Source of the DNA: Eopsaltria australis
Lineage: Eukaryota > Chordata > Aves > Passeriformes > Petroicidae
Reading direction: 5' to 3'
DNA length: 64,000 bases
Assembly: GCA_034509425.1 (NCBI GenBank)
Contig: JAVTVJ010000952.1
Location: forward strand, 212,501 to 276,500
Shown one piece after another: positions 35,707 to 47,555 of this stretch. The number at the start of each line of letters is the position of its first letter. The first letter of the stretch is position 1. The notes below the pieces were generated by a model, which saw only the letters and a program-made list of their open reading frames with translations, was not told where the DNA came from and made no database searches. The position numbers and the translations under genes are program-made.

Positions 35707-38700
35707 TGCTGAAACTACCATTGCTTAATTAGAACATGGTTGGCCAGTTGCTGCACAGCACTGACTGTGGCTTTGGGGGTATAAAGGGAATAAAATGGCT
35801 TTATGAACCTGTTGAGTGTCAGATGGACCTTCTGCCATCCTCCATGTGCCTGGAGACAGTGCATCCTCAGGGGCAGGCTGGAAGGCAGACTGGCTGAGCT
35901 CTGCCTCTTCATCCTTGGACTCTTTTTCTGGCTCAGGACAGTCCTTATTTCATTTCAAGGCAGATAATTCTACATTCCTTTAGAAGTGCTGGCAAGGTCT
36001 AAATGGCAGTGAGCTGTACTTTTTCAGAGATGGTAAAATTGTGTTTTTAATGGGAAATACCAGGTTTAAGTCACCTCATTTACTGTGGTGCAATAGCATG
36101 GATTCTCTCCTCCTTCCACCTTTCATGTTTATTAATTGCTTTTTTCTTGCTAGTCTAGAGCCATAAGGGAATCACATTTCACCTGTAATTTTCTGAGAAG
36201 AATAAAAGAGATTTAATCCTTTCCCAGTTTGGATAAACATCCATGTGATCCTCCCTTACCTTATGGAAAACTCTTTTACTTACCAGAAGTCTTTGACCAC
36301 TGTTCGTTCAAGCTCCAGTTTGAAGAAGATACTTTGTCAGTGGCAATATTAATTATTCATAATGTCCCCAGAATGTCCCCAAATTGCACAACCCCATTTT
36401 TACATGCTCCAAATGTGATCCAAAGCCCAGTGAAATCCTTATTTTCAATGGGTTTGGATCAGGCCCTGGAAGCACCTGGATATCATGAATGAAACTTCAC
36501 TCTCTGCTGGGTATAAGGCTTGTGCTGTCCATGGGATTTGTTGTAATTGAGTTTATTCTCCCCAACCTCAGGCTGATCTCTGGTTTTGATGGCCTGTGCT
36601 GCTCTGCTTCCCATTATCCATGAATAGTGTTTGATGCCAGAACAGAGGGGGGAAGATCTTTTTTCCACAGCCTCATGTGAAATACTGAACATTTAGACAT
36701 CTTCAGAATATACTACCCACACATTCCACTTTTATAAGGCCAGTATAACACTTTCAAAAGTTTTATGAATTCCAGGATGTAAGCAGAGTCCTTGTTAACC
36801 TGTTTTGGATAAGCCCTAGTGGCCTGGCCCCGGAGCTGCACAGTCACTCCCTGGGCTGTTTATGAGCAGTAGCTGTGACCAGGTCATTGAGAATGGAGCA
36901 CCATCAGTCTCCAGGCAGTCTCTCCACAGGTCTGTCTGCCCAGTACAGCCTAGTTAAAATTTTAGGAGCAGTAAATGGGGAGATCATGAGTATGAGGTGA
37001 TATTTTGACCAGTATTTCCAGACTCACTGGATCCTGCATCACCCACTAGTCTCCAAATGCTTTCCATAAGAGCCCAGCCCCAGAGCTGCCAGGACAGGCA
37101 CAGCTGGAGCCTGCACCACAAATCCACGGCAGGAGGTGATGGAAAGTGATCACAGCACAGTCCGATGCTGCCTCCCATGCTATCCTCCACAAATCCTGGG
37201 GCACTGCCAGCAACTGGAACTGCACTGGAGAGCCACACTTACAAAGCTCTTGTGAAGCACACAAATATTTGGAGCTTTATTTAAAGATTTGTGGGCTGCA
37301 CGTGTAGAGGTGGAGTGGGAGGTTGACCATTTGCTGTATAAAACACCAGTCAGGGCAAGGTCACCAGAGGTCACTTGCTTTATTAATGCATCCCACCCTG
37401 TGTGGAGGAACCACACAAGCTTTTTTTGCAGGTTTTGTTTGATTTTGATTGGGGTGATGGTGTGCAACACCCCACTGCAGTGAAATGAGTGGGTGTATTT
37501 ATAAATCTCTATAAATCTCTAAGTTACTTCTCAGGAAATATTAAGCATTTTATCAAGATCCTTAAAACCAAGCTTCATCTGTAGAAAATTGCCTCATGCT
37601 GTGACTTTTTCACTGAGAATTTGAGTCCATTACCTACCTATTAAGCAGTTAGGAGATCTGATTTTAATGTCTGTAATAGAGCTTTTAATTTTAATGGAAA
37701 GGAGCAGAAGCAGATGCTGCAGTGCAGAATTTCACATGTTCCCTGCTATTGTGGAGCTGCCCCACTTGCAGGATTTAAATCAAAGTATGGAGCTTTTGTC
37801 TTCCAAGGGCAGGAGTGGGGTATGGTTGAAGCTTTTTCAGTGCTGAGAGCCCAAAGGGAATCTAAGCACCCCTTATATGTTGTTTCCACCAGAGCTCCCA
37901 GGGTGAATCTGTGTTTAAACACAGTACAGGGGCTGTGCTGCTCCTGTGGCTCTCAGGAGAAATCCACCCACATGGGAGCAGGTCATAAGTGGTTTGTGGA
38001 TGACTTTATCCTTTCTGTCTCCTGGCCTGTGGGACAGTCCTTACCTCATTCACCTTCTATCTCTCATGTCGTAGCATCCATGTCTTCATTAGAAATAAGA
38101 GGAAGAAAATCCAGGATATTTTGCTTTGAGATAATCAGATCTTTGGACATTTTGCCTTCCCACTTTGAACTTTGTGGGTGTTACATAGGGAATCTCAGTC
38201 CTCTTCTCCCAGACACTTTCTCACCTAATACTAACGGTGTGGGAGACTCTGCCTGCTTGGCAGTGTTTTCCTCCAGTTCAGAGAGGTAGATCCTTCAGCA
38301 ATTTGATCATTCTCTGGAGCATCTGGAGAATCTGGCTGGTCCCAGGTATTTCAGGTGAGCTGCAGGTATGAGACACAAACCCACCTGACCAAAGGTGTAT
38401 CTAGTTATCTCTGTAGCTCACATTTAGGGACAAAGAACTGTAATATTTAGCCCCTAGACCATTACAATCAGATCTGTATTTGACCAGCTGGAGCACCAAG
38501 TCCTAGCAGGCAATAGAAAGCATTTTAATCCACTTATGTTGATGCAGCCAGAAGAAGTGTCTACAAGTACCCTGAGATTAGCTGATACTCTACAAGCAGC
38601 CTCTTTCACCAGTTTGTCTGTTTCAGTCCCACAGAAGTGGATCCTGGATGGGAGAGAGAATTCTGCTACCCAGAATAACATCCCAGTTCCTAGTGAAGGA

Positions 38701-39869
38701 TGTTCTGGGGTTTGCAAGCTTTTTGGAATGAGTTCTGTAGGAACTTCAGACTGGCTGTAGCAGAATAGGTCTGGACACACAAACACTGCCAATACAAATC
38801 ACTGTCAAAATGGTGTTTTCTGTTTTCCTTTTTTTTTTTTTTTTTCTTAAGCTAATTATGATCAACAACTCTTTGCATTGAGCTTTCTGAACTGAGACAA
38901 TATACACAAACTTTTAACATGCTTCAACTTCAGCACTGCTGGCACATTACAATGTGGTATTTCAGTCATAATGTCCTATTTTTTTCTCTTTATCAGTGCC
39001 TCAACAATGGTATCAACCTATTATAAGAATGATAAGAAAAGCTGAAATTAAAAAAAATTATATTCTAAAGCTATTCTTCTGATTAAATAAAAGGATAATA
39101 TGCATTAACTATTGAAAATAAAGAATGTTTCCTTTTGGAAGTCTAGATGTTTGGGGCATGTGTGATCTTTTTGTTCAGGTTGAGAGGCAGCTGATGTATT
39201 GAGGGTACTTATCCTGAGCCAGGGTCCACAGGTCATATGTCTGTATAAAGAATAAACAGGAGACAGAAAATGGCATTTAGGACCCAAGTAGCTGTTGTAC
39301 TCTGACAGATCTTTCATCCTTCCTAGAGTGCTATTTGGGTTAGATGCACATTTGAAATTTCTTGTAATATTCAGGAGTCACAGATTTTTGGTGTTGTCCT
39401 TAAAACAAATAGATATTTAAGTCAAAGTGGTTTTTTATTTGCTTGGGATTTTCCTTTTAAATAACTGTATATCATTCCTATGGCTTTGGCATAGCTCAGT
39501 AAAGGGAGGAATTTACACTAAGGCCCCTCATCTCCATTCCCCCACCTTTCCTGCCCCAGAAAGCCCCAACCCCTTTATTCAGCAGCTCCTAGTGCCTGAA
39601 AAGAAACAATTGTGGCTTAAGGAATGAGATGCTACCAGCAAACAGTGCAATAACTCTTCCCTAATTCAGTCCACTTTTCCAGCCACTGTCAATTACTCAT
39701 ATGAAAACCAATTTTAAGTGTATTCTTCAAGGTTAAATTCCCCCGAAGCCCATGGACTGCTGCCAGGGGCTGTGAACCCTTCATGCAGGTCACCCGGTAT
39801 CTGAATCTTCTGTTGCAAATCACTGCTCTCCCCATTACTCCTTTGGCATGTACCTGATTTGGTTGACAT
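35707..39869. other. Unique intron
   Basis: I see no gene. Notable only are the ATAAATCTCT duplication at 37501-37520 and a 17-nt T-run at 38829-38845. An open frame of 191 codons at 37714-38289 has no recognisable domain or splice signals. Confidence 0.5.
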
Positions 39870-40040
39870 TTCCATAATTAATTTATAACAGCAATAACCC
39901 TGAGATAAGCCTATTTATAGATTTGTGCAAGCTGTATAAGACTATAGATAAAATCTTGCTTCATTAACATATTTAAAGTACTTGGGAGACTCTTGCCTGA
40001 TAGTGTAGTTGGTGTGATTATCAAATTATACGAGGGAAAG
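39870..40040. promoter_or_regulatory. Candidate element with a consensus MEF2 site
   Basis: CTATTTATAG at 39911-39920 matches YTAWWWWTAR exactly. Nearby are TAATTAAT-like words (39876-39890) and CCATAATTAATT. Neuronal MEF2 targets make this plausible in AUTS2, but it is a motif-only call. Confidence 0.27.
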
Positions 40041-40999
40041 CTCAAGTGTTTAATGTGCATTCAGTGCCTATAAGCTGCTTTCCACTTGAGATCACAAGGG
40101 TAATTCAGGGGACACAAACGCCGTCCTGGCTGTTGACCCAAGGAGTTCTGTGTACTGCCAGGCACTGTGGAGCTGGGGAAGGCAATTTCTCTTTTTCAGA
40201 TATTTCCTTTCAGGAAATTTATGAATTCTTTGCATCCTATTCTCCACAGTTATTTTTCTCCTTCTGTCATTGACATCAGTGCAAAGTCAAGGGTAAAATA
40301 ATGCCAAATCAGAAATATACTCATTCAGCTCTCCCAGGTGTAGAAGTTATTTTATGGTTTGCATGCAAGAAAGAATTTGATTGTATGCATTTTTTCTCTA
40401 AATCATCTACAATATCTTTTCCTTTTTTTTTTCTCTTGGTAGCACAAAATGGGATTGTCTTTCCAAAAGTCAGAGACATTGTGATTGTGAAAGAATGGTT
40501 TGTCTCTGTCTGTGCTGTGCAGGGGGAGCTTCCCAGAGAAGCCAGGTAGGCTGAGTGAGACAGAGGAAATACAGGCTGTGGCAGCAGCATGAAATGATGC
40601 TCAGTTTGTGAGTTAGGATAGAGAAGAGAGAGGACAAAACAAGTGAGGTGAGTGGTGGCTTTTTAAAAATACGACAGAGTTTGTGTCATGACTCAACACT
40701 GACACACGCCTTGATGAGTTCCTCCTGACAGAGGCATTCCTGAGATATTTTGCCACAAACCAAGACGTTTGATGTGGGTTCTCCAGAGTCTGTGCTGCAA
40801 TGGAGATCAGAGCTCATGTGTCCTGCTGGCCAAGGAGCCTCTGACCACGCTCCTGGTGCTGCCAGATGTGCTCCGGGTGATGGATGGAGACTCCTCCCCT
40901 GTCCAGCTGCACAGGTAATTGCCAACCTGCAGCTGCCTGTGCCGCAGAGTTGTGCTTGTTACAGACCTTAAGATATTTAATTTGTAAACACTTAATAAA
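40041..40999. other. Intron, no gene seen
   Basis: A mixed GC stretch at 40680-40960 has short open frames on both strands and nothing recognised. Confidence 0.5.
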
Positions 41000-41440
41000 G
41001 CATAGCCTACAGTAGCTTGGCTGGTCTTATCTGTCAACCAAATCAAAATCAATATGTCCCCAGGGTATAAGCTATGATTGTCTGGGCTGCGGAGTCTAAT
41101 AGGATTAAGTGTTTGGGACCTTCTCTAACATTACAGTCCACAATCCTAGTTAGAGAAAGTTAAAGACCAGCTTGCCACTGTAGCAGGCATGATTGCTTAG
41201 GGGTCTGAAAAATCATTAAAGCTTGTCCTCTTAAACGTTGATTGTTCCCTAGTGATTTATTGACAAAACACAAAAAGTGTTCTATACTGCACTCTAATTA
41301 TATGTATGAGGCTAGGAAATCTCATGGGAAATTAAATAAAATTTACAGCTTGATGGTTTTATGCTCTTGGGAGACATACCTTCTTAATAAGATCTTATAG
41401 CTGGGAATATTTATGAGGTTAAAATCTGTGGGCTTGAGCA
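41000..41440. promoter_or_regulatory. Candidate conserved noncoding element
   Basis: The block is repeat-free, with ATTG/TCAAT and TAATAGGATTAAG words, a GATTGTC word near 41077 and a few retained CpGs (41091, 41237). The boundaries are guesses. Confidence 0.28.
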
Positions 41441-41826
41441 AAGACCTAACCTTCGCAAAGGGAGGGGCCTTTGTGTTTTTCTTTCAGTAAATAATTTCAG
41501 TGAAAAGCAAGGTAGGCAAAAATTACAATAAAGGGATATAGTGGGAATTACCAAGTCATTGTATTCAATACCTATCAATAGGGGGAACTTCAGAGGTGGG
41601 GAAGAAGCCAGGGCAGCTGCCTGCCCCGTGGGACATTCTGGAGTTGGGGTTTGCACTGGGTTATCTATGACATTCCTGTCGTGGCCAGGTGAGCCCATGC
41701 AGAGACTGTGAAGGCAAGGGATAGTCTAAGGCATTCTAACTGGGGAAGGTGTGAAAATGATTGTTACAGATATGTATATGTGTACTGCTATGTAGAGTCT
41801 TATCCTGTGAGCAAAATAATTCCTAA

Positions 41827-41900
41827 TCACAGAATCAGAGAATATCCAGAGTTGGAAGGAGGTCACTGCAGTCCAACTCCTGGCCCTGCACAGGGTCAAA
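41827..41900 (-). mobile_element. CR1 3' tip fragment
   Basis: TCACAGAATCAGAGAATATC, CAGAGTTGGAAGGAGGTCAC and CAACTCCTGGCCCTGCACAG match the reversed tail of the GC-rich CR1 type, here about 75 bp and diverged. Confidence 0.82.
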
Positions 41901-42394
41901 CCTGCAGATCTGCAGCCTGGGCCATTCTCAGTAAAACTGGGGAGCCTTGGAGATGTGTAATAATATCAACTTGATATTTGGGAATGGTCAGATAGTTCCT
42001 GTGGTCACATTTGTTATTGGAGATTTTATTTTAAATTGGCAGTTTGAGTCCGAATGGGGCTGGTGAGAGCAGGACATCGGTACAGTGGAATAGTGTCCCC
42101 AAATTCCCTGAGACACAAATACCAAATCTGTACAGAGGCAGCTGTATAAATAAAAGAAGCATGTCCTTTTCTCACGAGCTAGAGCAATTATGGGAGAGCA
42201 CAAATAGAATCAAAGGTGGTAACAAAATTGGCCAGAAATCCCTAGTGAAGTTTTGAATGTTTTATTAAGTGGGACCCTTTGGAAGTTGGCCTAGCAGTAA
42301 AAACAAGAACACTTTCCTAGCAACTCTTCAAATGTAAAGGATAATTAATATACAGGACAATTCTCTCTAGGCCCTGAAGCAGTTTTTGATTAAG
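41901..42394. other. Unique intron
   Basis: I see no gene or repeat that I recognise. Confidence 0.5.
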
Positions 42395-42575
42395 GCACTT
42401 AACTGGGACTTTGGAGAATTAGGTGCACCACTTGATTTTGATGTAGAGCAGCTTTGTGATATTGGGCAAAGAATTGCATCTCTCCACGCCACAGTTTCCA
42501 TGTGTAGATAGGATTGTGATCCTTCCTTTATCTCCTGTTCCTGTTCATCCTGTATTCTCTTTGAGGCAAGGACGA
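42395..42575 (+). mobile_element. Ancient L3/MIR-type repeat
   Basis: The order of words follows an L3 (old CR1-clade) or MIR3 3' region: GGACTTTGGAGAATTAGGTG, TTTGTGATATTGGGCAAAGA, CACAGTTTCCATGTGTAGAT and then TATTCTCTTTGAGGCAAGGA. These correspond to the family's 'ttgggcaagtca', 'cagtttcc.catctgta' and 'gtaagctctttggggcaggga' blocks. Strongly diverged. Confidence 0.55.
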
Positions 42576-43269
42576 TGTGCCAGGCTCCAGCACGTGGCCC
42601 CCAGCAGGGACCCTCTCTGTTGTTGTTGTCACAGCCACAACAAGGGGCTTGTCCTTTATCTCTGTAACTTCTGAACGTGTGCGCTGATAACTCGCACCAA
42701 CTTTTCCCTGCTGTCATCCTCCTCTTGGTCCACAATGAAAACAGAAACAGCTTAATTAGAATGTGCTTGACAAGGGTCCATGAAGAAAAGATGCAAACTC
42801 TCCTGCTCTCACAACTCAACTGTGATTCTGTTGCTAATTTAAAAAAAAAAAAAAAAAATCTTTCTTGGTGCCCTTTTAAAAAGTTTGAGAAGGGGAGAGG
42901 GCAGAGAAAGGGTGTCACCTTCCCTTCTGTCTGAGAGATGATCTGTACTAATAGTCCATGCCCTGGACTTCAGCTTCTCACCTCACTTACCTGGAGCAAA
43001 TCAAAGGTAGCTCCATTAAAATGTATGAAATACTTGGATGCAAAATGCCTTGATGTTAAATGTAAGGAGAATAAACCTCTGTATATTAACTACTCCTTCC
43101 CCCAAATCCTTCTAAATTCAGCAGCCATGTGAATCAGATTTGTGTTCCTGTAAGGCTGCCTTTTCATGTGATAGCTCCACTCATTTATGGAGCAGACTTG
43201 CCTAATTTTATATCCCCCCACCCCAAACTGCTGCTCCCCCCATGCACACACCTTATCCTTGCCCTCCTG
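42576..43269. other. Intron with poly(A)18
   Basis: I see no gene. The homopolymer is at 42841-42858. Confidence 0.6.
42841..42858. repeat. Poly(A) tract
   Basis: Eighteen uninterrupted As preceded by TAATTT. No retroposed body is recognisable upstream. Confidence 0.95.
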
Positions 43270-43990
43270 CACACAATGAAGTGTCTGATCAGTTCAGAGA
43301 GAGCTTAGAAAGCCTCTGCCTGGGATGAAGGAGAAATTTATTAGTGAAAGACAAGACTCCCTGATAATCAGGGAGCATTGAAATCCCTGATTTAATTTGA
43401 ATATGGTATGGAGCATGTCTCTTCCTGCCTTCATTACTGCGAAGTCTGTGCCTGATAATGTGTCTTTTTACTTAAGGATATTATGCTGGAGAAAAAATGC
43501 TTGATGGGCCACTCTAGCTGAGGTGAAAAGGTTTTGGTATGTTTTAATAAAGATGGATATCACTAAGAATGTTTGAAATATGTGGAAGTAAGATTTGTTA
43601 CAAGTTACAAATCAAAGCCTAAAAATGTCACTTATCTCCTAATGATACTTCTACACAGATTATTAATTTCATTTTAGGAGACCAATGAATGTTACATTTT
43701 TATGACATTGATTAAATGTCTCACTGCCGTCCTCCCATCCATCCTTTTCATTTTCAAAAATCCATATCCGATTTTAACAAAACCCAGCTCATAAATTCGT
43801 GTTTTACTGCTCACCAAAGCAGAGTTGGATGGCAATCCGCCTGCTAACTTTGGATTTGCACTCCTCATCTCTCAGAGTCACTGGGCTGCCTTGCTTTCTT
43901 TTTCCTATCCAAACAGTATTTCACGTGTGAAACATGTTTTTCAATATTCACTCACTATCTATCATCTGAAAATGTGTTTTGGCATAGACA
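43270..43990. promoter_or_regulatory. Candidate conserved noncoding block
   Basis: A long repeat-free stretch rich in TAAT/ATTA words (TTATTAGTGAAAG, CCTGATTTAATTTGAATATG, ATTATTAATTTCATTTTAGG) with a few CpGs. It may hold more than one element. Motif-level inference only. Confidence 0.28.
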
Positions 43991-44829
43991 GCACGACTGG
44001 TGCCACCAGGACTTCAGAAAGGGGCACAGGAGCTGCTGATCAGTGACTTGAGGGAAGTATTTTGAGATGTTTTGGTAGCTCCTGCCTCCCCCAGTGGGAG
44101 CTGCACCTCCAGCCCTCTAGTCACAGGGGAGATTAATCCTGCAAGAGACACAAGATATGCAAAATTTCCTCCCTGCACAGACTGACCTGCCCCTGCCCTG
44201 GGTATGGTTGGCTGACATTTAGGCAAATTCCACGTGGTGCCAGACCACATTTGTGGTATTTTCCTTTCTTACTCTTGTAATGGTGTTGAAGTTGTTGAAG
44301 TTTTGAGTGTCCTGTTCCTCATCTCCTCTCCCACCCACATTAAACTCTACCTCTGGCCTTACCACTTGCATATTTATAGCCTCCTGATGTCAGATGGGTA
44401 AGAAAAAAAAATCACAAGGGAAACAAATTAAGGCCAGCTCCAGTGAGAAGGAAAAGCCTTGGCCTTAGCTGTCCCTAAGTTCAACCCCGCAGTAGGATTT
44501 GGTATCTTGAACACTATTGTGCCGCTGGGAGCAAAGTCAAATTAGCAACAGTTCACATCCAACAGTCAAAATCTAAAGAGAGCAGCAATGTTCAAAGAGT
44601 GTCTAATTGATATTGATTTTAACCTGCTTGTTTTAAACATTACTTCTCTCTTTGAAATAAGCCTCCTGCCAGGCCCTGCATCCCTCAGTGCAGGGGTGTG
44701 AGCAGCGCCTCAGTGCCCTGGGATTCCCTCCCTGCTTTTCTTTGGGTGCTGCTTCATCAGGGATGATCACAGCTCTGGGTGTTTGTGGTGTTCTCCAGCC
44801 TTGGCTGCTCTTGTGACAGGGACAGCCAC
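43991..44829. other. Unique intron
   Basis: I see no gene or repeat that I recognise. Confidence 0.5.
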
Positions 44830-45130
44830 AGTGCTGAGTGCAACGGGAGCAGCTGGCCGCAGGCTCCCAGCCAGGCCACCTCCCCAGAGCCGTCCCCGAA
44901 GGTGTCACTCAGGGACACAGCTCGGGTGAGCTGGGGCGGTCGGTGCTCAGCGAGTCCCATGTGAACGGCCAGGCTGGACCGCGGGGAAGGGCCAAGCCGA
45001 GCTCCTCGCGGCTGTCCTGGTGCTCCCCCAGCTCAGGAGAGGCTCTGCCTGCAGGGATGGATGTGGCAGCACACGCCAGCTCCAGTCCCTTCTCCCTCCT
45101 CCCTCTTGCCTCACGTCGCACACTCCGACA
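44830..45130. promoter_or_regulatory. Second GC- and CpG-rich patch
   Basis: Many CpGs in about 300 bp (for example GCCGCAGG, CCGTCCCCGAAGG, GGGCGGTCGGTGCTCAGCGAG, ACCGCGGGG, CTCGCGGCTG). It lies directly before the homeodomain-rich block at 45200. Open frames on both strands are GC-rich by-products. Possible regulatory CpG patch. Confidence 0.35.
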
Positions 45131-45199
45131 CATGGGATGTTTCATAAAGAAAAAATATGGCATGTTTACAGAGAGAAATTTCAAGAAGTGTTAATTTAA

Positions 45200-45800
45200 T
45201 ATGCTAAAGTGTTCCCTTCAGCATTTTACCTTTGTTGTTGTTTTCACAAAACAGCCAAGACTAAATAATGAGCCCAGAGCTGTGCCCTTTGGTAGTGTGA
45301 TACCTCATTACCCACGAGCGGCCTCCATCTGCCCTCATGGCTGCACAGGGAGCCATTACGATTATGATGGAAATCTCAGAAGCCATTACCAAGATGCAAC
45401 AGAGGGCCTACTGCAGACAGCCTAATGGACTAATTTGTAATTGGGAGAGGGAAATGACTTAGCGAGCTCAGGCTGGGTTTTGATGAGTGTGGAAGTGCGC
45501 ATGCTAAATGTGATAAATGAACAGGAATGCTTGTTTGCGCAGTGGGTTTTACAAGGCCTTCAATCTCTCCTGGGGATCGGAGGCGTGCTGACAAGTCTTG
45601 AGAAGCGAGGAGGAAAGGGCTCAGGGGAGGCGAGGGAGATGCAAAAGAGAGTAGCTAAGGATAAATCGGTGAGGAAAACTAATGGCAATAAAAACCCAAG
45701 GAAATGGCTGCGTCTGCCAGGAAAGCAGTAATTAGGATGCTTTTTGCGTGCATATCTTTAGCTATTAAAATCAAAAATGAGTGTGCACCATGGCATTTGC
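45200..45800. promoter_or_regulatory. Best candidate conserved enhancer, homeodomain-rich
   Basis: CATTAC occurs at 45306-45311, 45354-45359 and 45384-45389, the last two within a repeated AGCCATTAC 30 bp apart. Three TAAT cores fall within 21 bp at 45423-45443 (TAATGG, TAATTT, TAATTG), and a TAATTA lies at 45729-45734. CpGs are retained (GAGCGG, TTGCGC, TGCGCATGC, GGAGGCGTG). No repeats are seen. Mixed homeodomain motifs with retained CpGs suit a developmental enhancer inside AUTS2. Confidence 0.42.
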
Positions 45801-45976
45801 TAAGTTAAAAAAGAAGAAAAGAAAATACCACATAGAATGAAAGGCAAGCAGCGTTTTAAACCTGCAACTTCTGTCCAAAAGTGCAGCCATGTCTATAATC
45901 AAGACCATTTGCTGAGCACAAAGCACCAGTGTGACAGAAGAAGGGATTCCTTCACTGAGGATCCTTCACAGAACTC

Positions 45977-46109
45977 TGCCCCATCCCTGGAAGTGTTCAA
46001 GGCCAGGTTGGATGGGCTTGGAGCAACCTGGTCTAGTGGAAGGGGGCTGGAACTTGATGTTTTCAGGGGTCCTTCCAACATAAACCATTTTACGGCCTGT
46101 GATTCTAAG
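45977..46109 (+). mobile_element. CR1 LINE 3' end
   Basis: CCCATCCCTGGAAGTGTTCA, AGGCCAGGTTGGATGGGCTT and GGAGCAACCTGGTCTAGTGG are followed by TCCTTCCAACATAAACCATT and GTGATTCTAAG. Classical forward CR1 end with small deletions, older than the 903-type copies. Confidence 0.9.
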
Positions 46110-47384
46110 AGAGGCCCAATAGCTGCAGTGGGAAGGTCCCGAGGCTTTGTCCTGGCAACCCAAAGGTTAGAGAGAGTAATTGTCACCAAACAGACCAGAG
46201 GGGAGCATTGGAACCTGGCTCTGGGTGCTGCCCCAGCTCTGTGGTGGCTGGTTTGAGATCTGCAATCTGCAGGAAACATCATGGAAATGCATATCCCAGG
46301 GTCTCTGCCGAGTTTTGTCTGGAAGAACCTTTTAGGGTGGTTTTTCTTTCTCAATCTGTTCTGCTACTGCCACGCAAGAGCGCGTGCATTGCCCTGAGTT
46401 TCCCGTTGGATCTCTTAATTGTGAGGATTGCCTGGAATAACACATGCACATAGATTCACACTGCATGGGGCCCAGATGTTTGGTTTCCTCCTGTGGTTTT
46501 GCTTATAGCAGGGCAGGATTAACACCAGTCACTTTTAAGTTTATGCTTAGGTGTGTTGTGTAAGGTTCTTGCACAGCTTTTGCCATTATTAGACTTAATT
46601 TCTCTCTGGTTTAATATCCTTTGCCTATTTGAGGCATAGAACCTGGGAGAGAGGTGAGAGCACCTCAGGATGTGCACAGGTAACCAAAGCCATTGCAAAG
46701 CAAACACAGATGGGCAAAGAACCACATCTGTGCTGGAAATGCCCCGTGTCCAGCCCAGTGATAGGGTTTTGCCTGTTTTTTGCCAGCTAGTGAGGGAGAT
46801 CCCAGATCCCCTCAGACCTGCTGGACATTGCAACACATCCAGTGAATACTTCTGCATTTTTAGTCAAATGGCACCATGGTTTATTTCCTTCTTCTCCTCC
46901 TCCTTTTTCTCCCTGAGAGCATGTTACACACCATTATTGCTAGACAAGGAATCATTTATGACATAAAGGTGCTGAGCTTTAAGACACTAAAGGTACAGGC
47001 CATTATCTGTTACGAGCTATAGACTTTTCCAGTTTACATGCATTTATCCCGTCGAAGGGCAGATCATGGGCTGCTGCTGAGGCCAGCACAGGGGTTGTAA
47101 ATAAACCAAACTGCTATTCAGCAGGCCAAAGTTAGGAATTTCTTTATTTATTTATTTATTTATTTGATCATTGTTCTTGTTTGCTTGTTTGCAGACAAAA
47201 TAGGATGCAATGAGGAAAAACAAGAGCAGAACTTACATTTCTGTAGCCTGTAAATCCCCTGGTTCTGCCATGGAGTGGAGTCTGGGTTTGTGGGTGTTTG
47301 TGCCTCTGGCTGATTGCTCTTGATGTGACCGGTGTGTTTTGGCGAGGGAGCAGCGTGTGACTCCAGAGTGCTGGTGGTGACTTT
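46110..47384. other. Intron with (TTTA)n
   Basis: I see no gene. (TTTA)n lies at 47143-47165. Confidence 0.55.
47143..47165. repeat. (TTTA)n microsatellite
   Basis: Nearly six perfect tetranucleotide units. Confidence 0.93.
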
Positions 47385-47555
47385 CTGACCCTAAACAAAT
47401 AATTTAATCTCTGAATATCTCCTGACAGAGTTTACAGTTCCATCTGTAAATAGGGGATGTTAACATTGTCCTGCTTGGAAGTCTGTCAGGAGGGTTTAAT
47501 TCATCAATATTTGTGAAACACTTTGAGCTGCCATATAAATACAAGCCATTAATCT
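47385..47555 (+). mobile_element. Ancient L2/MIR-type 3' end
   Basis: TTCCATCTGTAAATAGGGGA, then AGGAGGGTTTAATTCATCAA, GTGAAACACTTTGAGCTGCC and ATATAAATACAAGCCATT follow the order of the L2/MIR/L3 3' end ('catctgtaaaatggg', 'gttgtgagg', 'gtgaagcactttga', 'tataaatgcaag'). Confidence 0.65.

Noticed and set aside
37714..38289. 191-codon open frame on the + strand
   Set aside because: No recognisable domain, no splice context and ordinary intron composition. Cysteine-rich look is not enough.
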